Origin: Bacteroidales bacterium UBA7574
GTDB lineage: Bacteria > Bacteroidota > Bacteroidia > Bacteroidales > Paludibacteraceae
Direction: 5' to 3'
Length of the DNA: 9,410 nucleotides
Assembly: GCA_002479035.1 (NCBI GenBank)
Contig: DLLA01000191.1
Coordinates: 1,134 to 10,543, forward strand
In this document: positions 5,970 through 9,410 of the stretch, in pieces
How positions within the stretch are numbered: position 1 is the first letter of the stretch
Layout: each line of letters opens with the position of its first letter
Made by a program: the position numbers and the translations under genes
Notes under the pieces: model-generated
What the model was told of the DNA's origin: nothing
Database searches by the model: none
What the model saw: the letters and a program-made list of their open reading frames with translations, nothing else

Positions 5970-7319
5970 ATGTTTACATCGTCAGATTTGGCGCAGTTAC
6001 AGGCGCATGGCATCTCGCAAGAGCGGGCAGAGAAGCAAATGGAAACCTTCAAGACAGGCTTTCCCGAGTTGGATATTGTGGCTCCTGCGGCAGTGGGGAA
6101 TGGTATTCTGCGTCCTACGGAGGCGGAGACGGACGAGTATATCCGTGCATGGCAGACCTATTTGGACGAAGGGCATACGATATTGAAGTTCGTACCCGCC
6201 AGCGGGGCTGCGAGCCGTATGTTCAAAGCCCTGTTCGAGTATCTGAACACGGGGGAGGAAACACCCTTTGTCCAACAGTTCCTGACGCACAAAGACGATT
6301 TCGCTTTTGGTCCGCAACTGGCAGGTTATGAGGGCAAAGCGGCGGTAAGCCATCTGCTGAATGATATGGGCTACGGGCACTTGCCCAAGGGGCTGCTGCT
6401 GTTCCATTCCTACCAAGATGGGGCACGTACGCCCGCACTCGAACACATGGTGGAAGGTGCTATGTATGCGGCATCGAAAGGCGAAGTAAACCTGCACTTT
6501 ACGGTCAGCCACGAGCATCTGGAGTTGTTCCGCAAGCACATTGACGAGCATTTGGCGGAATACGAAAAACGATATGGCGTGCGCTACCATGTGTCATTCT
6601 CGGAGCAGAAACCCTCCACGGATACTCTGGCAGCCAATCCCGACGGCACTCCGTTCCGCAATGAGGACGGCACGTTGCTCTTCCGCCCGGGCGGGCACGG
6701 CGCATTGATTGAGAACCTGAACGAGCAGCAGGCGGACGTGATATTCATCAAGAACATCGACAATGTGGTGCCCGACCGACTCAAGGGCGACACCGTGCGG
6801 TATAAGCAACTGTTGGCGGGTGTATTGGTGACAGAGCAAAAACGTATCTTTGAACGTTTGCAAGCCCCAAACCTGTCGGCAGAAGAGCGGGCACGGCTCA
6901 ACAGACCATTGCGCGTATGCGGGGTGGTGAAGAACACGGGCGAACCCGGCGGAGGTCCGTTCCTTGTACACGAAAAGGATAGCAGTATCAGTCGTCAGAT
7001 ATTGGAAAGCAGTCAGATAAGCAACCCCGAACTGATGGCACGTGCTACGCATTTCAACCCCGTGGACTTGGTGTGTGCCACCCGTGATGTGAACGGCAAA
7101 CCCTTCCATCTGCCTGATTACGTGGACGAACAGACAGGGTTCATCTCCCACAAGTCGAAGGACGGCAAGGAGTTGCTGGCGCTGGAGTTGCCCGGACTGT
7201 GGAACGGGGCAATGAGCCGTTGGAATACCCTGTTCGTGGAAGTGCCAATAAGCACCTTCAACCCCGTGAAGACGGTGAATGATTTGCTACGCCCGATGCA
7301 CCAACCGAATGAAGAATGA
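5970..7319 (+). CDS. DUF4301 family protein, possible sugar nucleotidyltransferase
   Basis: A 449-residue cytoplasmic protein of the DUF4301 family, mainly known from Bacteroidota and without an established function. Several segments resemble UDP-sugar pyrophosphorylases: KFVPASGAASRMFK at 73-86 has the place and shape of the glycine-rich nucleotide loop, RPGGHGALIENLN at 239-251 resembles their PGGHG motif, and FIKNIDNVV at 259-267 resembles the N-x-DN element. A further conserved-looking stretch, VVKNTGEPGGGPFLV, lies at 319-333. A role in making a nucleotide sugar is therefore an inference from motifs; substrate and activity are unknown. The ATG at 5970 sits about 26 nt behind a clear promoter. 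The gene stands alone: metK is divergent, and a 363-bp repeat-rich spacer follows. No frameshift or truncation is seen. Confidence 0.85.
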   Translation: MFTSSDLAQLQAHGISQERAEKQMETFKTGFPELDIVAPAAVGNGILRPTEAETDEYIRAWQTYLDEGHTILKFVPASGAASRMFKALFEYLNTGEETPFVQQFLTHKDDFAFGPQLAGYEGKAAVSHLLNDMGYGHLPKGLLLFHSYQDGARTPALEHMVEGAMYAASKGEVNLHFTVSHEHLELFRKHIDEHLAEYEKRYGVRYHVSFSEQKPSTDTLAANPDGTPFRNEDGTLLFRPGGHGALIENLNEQQADVIFIKNIDNVVPDRLKGDTVRYKQLLAGVLVTEQKRIFERLQAPNLSAEERARLNRPLRVCGVVKNTGEPGGGPFLVHEKDSSISRQILESSQISNPELMARATHFNPVDLVCATRDVNGKPFHLPDYVDEQTGFISHKSKDGKELLALELPGLWNGAMSRWNTLFVEVPISTFNPVKTVNDLLRPMHQPNEE

Positions 7320-7359
7320 AGTAAGAAAAGAATAGGTACTTTCGATTTGCAAGGGCATG

Positions 7360-7394
7360 GGAAATTAATGGTTAATTACGTGGTAATTAATGTT
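7360..7394. repeat. Dispersed AT-rich element, copy 2, with perfect palindrome
   Basis: It carries the 17-mer AAATTAATGGTTAATTA (7362-7378) also found at 5825. The overlapping core TTAATTAC-GTG-GTAATTAA (7372-7390) is a perfect 8-bp inverted repeat around a 3-bp centre, the best-formed palindrome of the four copies. Confidence 0.65.
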
Positions 7395-7400
7395 ATAATG

Positions 7401-7665
7401 GGCTTTTAATGGATAAATGATTAACGTTTAATTAACGGCGATTAACGGAGAATGTTATTATATAGGAATTCATGGTTAATTTGTGGCTAATTATATGTTT
7501 CTCATTGTTTTTGATGGTGTTTTAATGGCTTTTAATGGATAAATGATTAACGTTTAATTAATGGCGATTAACAGAGAATGTTGTTATATAGGAATTTATG
7601 GTTAATTTGTGGCTAATTATATGTTTCTTGTTTTTTTAATGATGTTTTTAATGGCTTTTAATGGA
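7401..7665. repeat. 126-bp tandem repeat, two copies plus a partial third
   Basis: Copies start at 7401, 7527 and 7653 (GGCTTTTAATGG), giving an exact 126-bp period; the third stops after 13 bp. The first ~95 bp of copies 1 and 2 differ at four sites, all transitions (C/T at 7436/7562, G/A at 7447/7573, A/G in the AATGTTRTTA stretch, C/T at 7471/7597). The last 30 bp are more divergent and T-rich. Each copy contains three ATTAAYR heptamers on one face of the helix (7420, 7431, 7441; 7546, 7557, 7567) and one dispersed AT-rich element (7465-7500; 7591-7626). No terminal inverted repeats or reading frame are present. Confidence 0.85.
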
Positions 7666-7682
7666 GCCGTAAATCGTACATA

Positions 7683-8342
7683 ATGAGAGGTTTTTTCTTT
7701 GATATGGACGGTGTGCTGTTCGACTCCATGCCGCTGCACGCCATTGCATGGGAGCGCGTGATGTCCCGTTACGGGTTGCCATTCACCGCGCACGACACCT
7801 ATATCAATGAGGGCAGGACAGGCGAGAGTGTTATCGATGAGGCGTTTATGACTACGCAACACAGGCACGCCACCCCTGAAGAGGTGCGAGTAATATACAA
7901 CGAGAAGACGGAACTGTTTCACCACTTGGGCGATGCCCGACCCATAGCGGGCGTGGCGGAAGTGTTGCGGTATGTGCAGGCGCAAGGGTACCAGATATGG
8001 ATTGTTACAGGCAGTGCCCAGCAGAGTCTGTTTGATAAGTTGGAGACATACTTCCCCAATGTGTTTACCCGCGAGCGGATGATTACGGCATGGGATGTGA
8101 AGCGCGGTAAGCCTGACCCCGAACCGTATCTGAAAGCATGGGAACGGTCGGGGCTGCCCAAAGAGGAGTGTGCCGTAGTGGAGAACGCACCTATGGGCGT
8201 GCAGTCCGGCAAGGCTGCGGGACTCACCGTCTATGCCGTGAATACGGGTATCCTCACCCGTGATGACCTGCAGCAGGCAGGTGCCGACCGTGTGTTTGAC
8301 AATATGCGCCAACTGCTTGACTACCTGCAGAATAATCACTGA
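7683..8342 (+). CDS. HAD-superfamily hydrolase, beta-phosphoglucomutase-like
   Basis: A 219-residue cytoplasmic phosphatase or phosphomutase of HAD subfamily I with an alpha-helical cap. Motif I is FFFDMDGVLFDS, with nucleophile D7 and acid/base D9. Motif II is VTGS (108-111), motif III lysine is K143 in KRGKPDPEPYL, and motif IV is VVENAPMGVQSGKAAG (165-180). Motif IV has E167-N168 where the family usually has a second acidic residue, so magnesium binding would rely on E167. The cap (roughly 15-80) is of the beta-phosphoglucomutase/phosphatase type; likely substrates are small sugar phosphates, not identifiable from sequence. No clear promoter precedes it, only the 126-bp repeats. It ends 5 bp before the stop of the convergent CYTH gene. 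Confidence 0.88.
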   Translation: MRGFFFDMDGVLFDSMPLHAIAWERVMSRYGLPFTAHDTYINEGRTGESVIDEAFMTTQHRHATPEEVRVIYNEKTELFHHLGDARPIAGVAEVLRYVQAQGYQIWIVTGSAQQSLFDKLETYFPNVFTRERMITAWDVKRGKPDPEPYLKAWERSGLPKEECAVVENAPMGVQSGKAAGLTVYAVNTGILTRDDLQQAGADRVFDNMRQLLDYLQNNH

Positions 8343-8345
8343 AAA

Positions 8346-8368
8346 TACTACATATTGGCGTTGTAGTA
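8346..8368 (-). terminator. Weak hairpin at the HAD/CYTH convergent junction
   Basis: TACTACA (8346-8352) and TGTAGTA (8362-8368) form a perfect 7-bp stem with a 9-nt loop, covering the last codons and stop of the CYTH gene. On the minus strand it is followed by TTTTC only, so it is at best a weak terminator for the CYTH gene; on the + strand no T-run follows. Confidence 0.35.
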
Positions 8369-8836
8369 GCGCGGGTCGCCCGTGACTTCTTCGCCAATGA
8401 AATCGGGCTTGGCATAAGGTTGGTCTTCGCGTTCCAACTCCAGTTCTGCCATCACCAATCCCGCCATGCGCCCGTGAAACTCATCCACTTCCCACTTGAG
8501 GTTGGAATGGTCCGCGTAAGGGACTATCCAGCGTGTCTTCTCAATCAGTCCGGGGAGGCAAATCTGTAAGAGTTGCCTTGCATCAGCAGGACTGATTTCT
8601 TTTTCCCATTCAAAGCGTGAAAACCCGATGGTGCCGGTCTTTGACTTGATGGTCAAGTATGCGTGTGTCTCCTCAGTCACCTTGAGGGTGGGGGAGACGG
8701 GTTTGCTTGTCCACAAGCGGACACGCACCGTGCGTCCTGCCTCTTTGCATATATAGCCCTGGATGATAGCCACTTGCGCAGTGGCTATGCGTTTGTAACT
8801 GTCATCTTTGACCAAGAACTTGCGCTCAATTTCCAT
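8348..8836 (-). CDS. CYTH-domain protein (triphosphatase/adenylate cyclase-like fold)
   Basis: A 162-residue single-domain protein of the CYTH superfamily, whose members form a triphosphate tunnel and act on triphosphates such as inorganic tripolyphosphate; the true substrate here is unknown. The signature ExExK is at the N-terminus (E2, E4, K6 in MEIERKFLV). Basic tunnel residues include R38 and R40 (TVRVR) and K64 and K66 (LTIKSK); R102 is also a candidate. Acidic residues are in EWEKE (76-80), DEF (118-120) and the late AELELE (130-135). I start it at 8836, where the motif is canonical. The ATG at 8845 (MHNMEIERK) is also downstream of the predicted transcription start. The open frame running back to 9094 crosses the promoter and hairpins and is not coding. 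The short bacterial form lacks the CHAD partner domain. Confidence 0.88.
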   Translation of the reverse strand: MEIERKFLVKDDSYKRIATAQVAIIQGYICKEAGRTVRVRLWTSKPVSPTLKVTEETHAYLTIKSKTGTIGFSRFEWEKEISPADARQLLQICLPGLIEKTRWIVPYADHSNLKWEVDEFHGRMAGLVMAELELEREDQPYAKPDFIGEEVTGDPRYYNANM

Positions 8837-8869
8837 ATTATGCATAATCCCCTCGTAATATATTGAGCG

Positions 8870-8900
8870 CAAAGGTAGTACAAATAAACGATATACACAA
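8870..8900 (-). promoter_or_regulatory. Promoter of the CYTH gene
   Basis: Minus-strand TTG (8900-8898), 20 bp, TACCTTTG (8877-8870). The transcript would start near 8864, giving a short untranslated leader of about 28 nt and excluding upstream start codons. Confidence 0.85.
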
Positions 8901-9002
8901 CTGCTGCTACTATCACTCAGGGCTATCGCATTAAACATTAATATATTTATATATTGCAGAATAGCATAATTGAGATTTTTGCCACAAATGACATCGCCGG
9001 GG

Positions 9003-9022
9003 ACGCAGACACCTCGTCTGCG
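9003..9022. repeat. Palindromic element, copy 2
   Basis: ACGCAGACACCTCGTCTGCG forms a perfect 7-bp hairpin and aligns without gaps to the copy at 5735-5754. Positions 5 and 17 of the alignment change together (G/C to A/T), keeping the pair. Confidence 0.65.
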
Positions 9023-9139
9023 GGCAGTTTGGCTCAAACTGAGTGAATATGTTGTATGGAGACGTGAAGCGTAAGGCAGGTGCGCATTGCGCACTGAGTG
9101 CCGTAGCGAAAACGAAGCCCTGTGGGCTGAGTATAACTC
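9003..9139. ncRNA. Cluster of five perfect hairpins, possible structured RNA or palindromic element
   Basis: In order: CGCAGAC/GTCTGCG (9004-9022, loop 5), CAGTTT/AAACTG (9025-9041, loop 5), GTGCGC/GCGCAC (9080-9094, loop 3), AGCCC/GGGCT (9116-9128, loop 3) and GAGT/ACTC (9129-9139, loop 3). TGAGT sits at the 3' foot of hairpins 2, 3 and 4 (9040, 9095, 9128). No Bacteroidota promoter is visible on either strand directly beside it, so an RNA product is uncertain; a repeated DNA element is the main alternative. Confidence 0.35.
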
Positions 9140-9273
9140 CTTAATTGTCTCGCGTCGTCAAGTACGAATAATATCTTGTTTGAAAAATAGTATAACGATA
9201 CACTGAATCATTAAAATCATACTAAACATGCTATTATTTTGATGCGGTTGCCCTGTACTTTTTGGCACGAAAT

Positions 9274-9304
9274 TTGTATAGTATCAAAAATAATACTACC
9301 TTTG
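9274..9304 (+). promoter_or_regulatory. higB promoter with embedded operator-like inverted repeat
   Basis: TTG at 9274-9276, 20 bp, then TACCTTTG at 9297-9304. Within it lies the inverted repeat TAGTAT-N8-ATACTA (9279-9284 and 9293-9298), whose right half overlaps the -7 box. Half-sites of the same sequence recur upstream at 9188 and 9219. Autorepression by a HigA-type antitoxin would fit, as is common for such loci, but the antitoxin gene lies beyond the window. Confidence 0.75.
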
Positions 9305-9325
9305 CGGCACGATAGCGAAAACAAG

Positions 9326-9410
9326 ATGAGAATTATAGCAATCAGCACCCTGAAAGAGTACTACATCAAGCACCCGCAAGCCAAGGATGCTCTTGAGGAG
9401 TGGGCAGAAA
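9326..9410 (+). CDS. higB: HigB-type toxin (RelE-fold mRNA interferase), 5' part
   Basis: Only the first 28 codons are in the window. The N-terminus MRIIAISTLKEYYIKHP, followed by QAKDALEEW, matches the start of the HigB toxin family, whose members are usually about 95-110 residues and cleave mRNA on the ribosome. In HigB loci the toxin gene usually comes first, with a HigA antitoxin (HTH) gene just downstream, so a higA should follow past 9410. The ATG lies about 15 nt behind the predicted transcription start. The catalytic C-terminal residues cannot be checked. Confidence 0.75.
   Translation, partial: MRIIAISTLKEYYIKHPQAKDALEEWAE

Larger units (their letters stand above)
7320..7682. other. 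Repeat-rich AT spacer between the DUF4301 and HAD genes
   Basis: This 363-bp gap has no gene. After about 40 bp of plain sequence it contains a degenerate copy of the dispersed element (7360-7394), then two tandem 126-bp copies and the start of a third (7401-7665), ending 17 bp before the HAD start codon. No full TTG-N20-TAnnTTTG promoter is visible for the HAD gene. TATGTTTC at 7620-7627 is a partial -7 box without a -33 element. Confidence 0.7.
8901..9273. other. Intergenic region between CYTH and higB
   Basis: No gene is supported between the two divergent promoters. Left of 9000 the sequence is plain and AT-rich. Positions 9003-9139 are GC-richer and hold five perfect hairpins. From 9140 it is again AT-rich and carries an outer pair of TAGTAT/ATACTA half-sites (9188-9193 and 9219-9224). 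Confidence 0.6.

Noticed and set aside
5854..6186. Plus-strand open frame of 110 codons overlapping the DUF4301 start
   Set aside because: It begins upstream of the promoter and overlaps the well-supported gene in another frame.
7401..7665. CRISPR array or insertion sequence
   Set aside because: The 126-bp units are contiguous with no unique spacers, no terminal inverted repeats, no transposase frame and no cas gene.
7401..7665. Replication origin with DnaA boxes
   Set aside because: The phased heptamers are ATTAACG-like; no TTATNCACA boxes are seen and no replication gene is nearby.
8837..9094. N-terminal extension of the CYTH protein by 86 residues
   Set aside because: It crosses a perfect promoter and the hairpin cluster and does not look like protein; the canonical motif begins at residue 2 of the shorter form.

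Overview
The window looks like chromosomal DNA from a member of the Bacteroidales (phylum Bacteroidota). Five promoters share the Bacteroidota layout TTG-N20-TAnnTTTG, four of them with the box TACCTTTG. The genes lack obvious Shine-Dalgarno sites. Several families present are typical of Bacteroidota (DUF4296 lipoprotein, DUF4301 protein, the extended form of LspA). Coding DNA is moderately GC-rich and the spacers are strikingly AT-rich. The species cannot be named from the sequence.

Layout. (1) Positions 211-3115, + strand: one promoter drives three tightly packed genes: a WalJ/YycJ-type metallo-beta-lactamase-fold hydrolase, a dolichol-phosphate-mannose-synthase-like glycosyltransferase, and an M23 peptidase lipoprotein. 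(2) Positions 3098-5682, - strand: a convergent operon metK - lspA - DUF4296 lipoprotein. Its leader carries a SAM-II-type riboswitch followed by a Rho-independent terminator just before metK, so SAM synthase is probably under feedback control by its product. lspA and a lipoprotein appear to sit in the same transcript. A heptanucleotide repeat fills the metK-lspA gap. (3) Positions 5908-7319, + strand: a DUF4301 protein with its own promoter and nucleotidyltransferase-like motifs. (4) Positions 7320-7682: an AT-rich spacer with a tandem 126-bp repeat and copies of a dispersed inverted-repeat element that also lies upstream of the DUF4301 gene. (5) Positions 7683-8342 (+) and 8348-8836 (-): a beta-phosphoglucomutase-like HAD phosphatase and a CYTH-domain protein, convergent and 5 bp apart. 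(6) Positions 8837-9325: a spacer with a run of five perfect hairpins and, further right, operator-like inverted repeats. (7) Position 9326 to the end: the start of a HigB-type toxin gene, cut off by the window.

How the parts relate. The first three genes and the lspA/DUF4296 pair all concern the envelope: lipid-linked sugar, peptidoglycan hydrolysis, lipoprotein maturation. LspA would process both lipoproteins encoded here. The regulatory and non-coding elements are the most unusual content: the SAM-II leader with a legible terminator/antiterminator switch, the phased ATTAACG repeats, a dispersed palindrome whose two copies differ by a compensatory base-pair change, and the hairpin cluster before the toxin gene. 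I saw no mobile element, CRISPR array, rRNA or tRNA.
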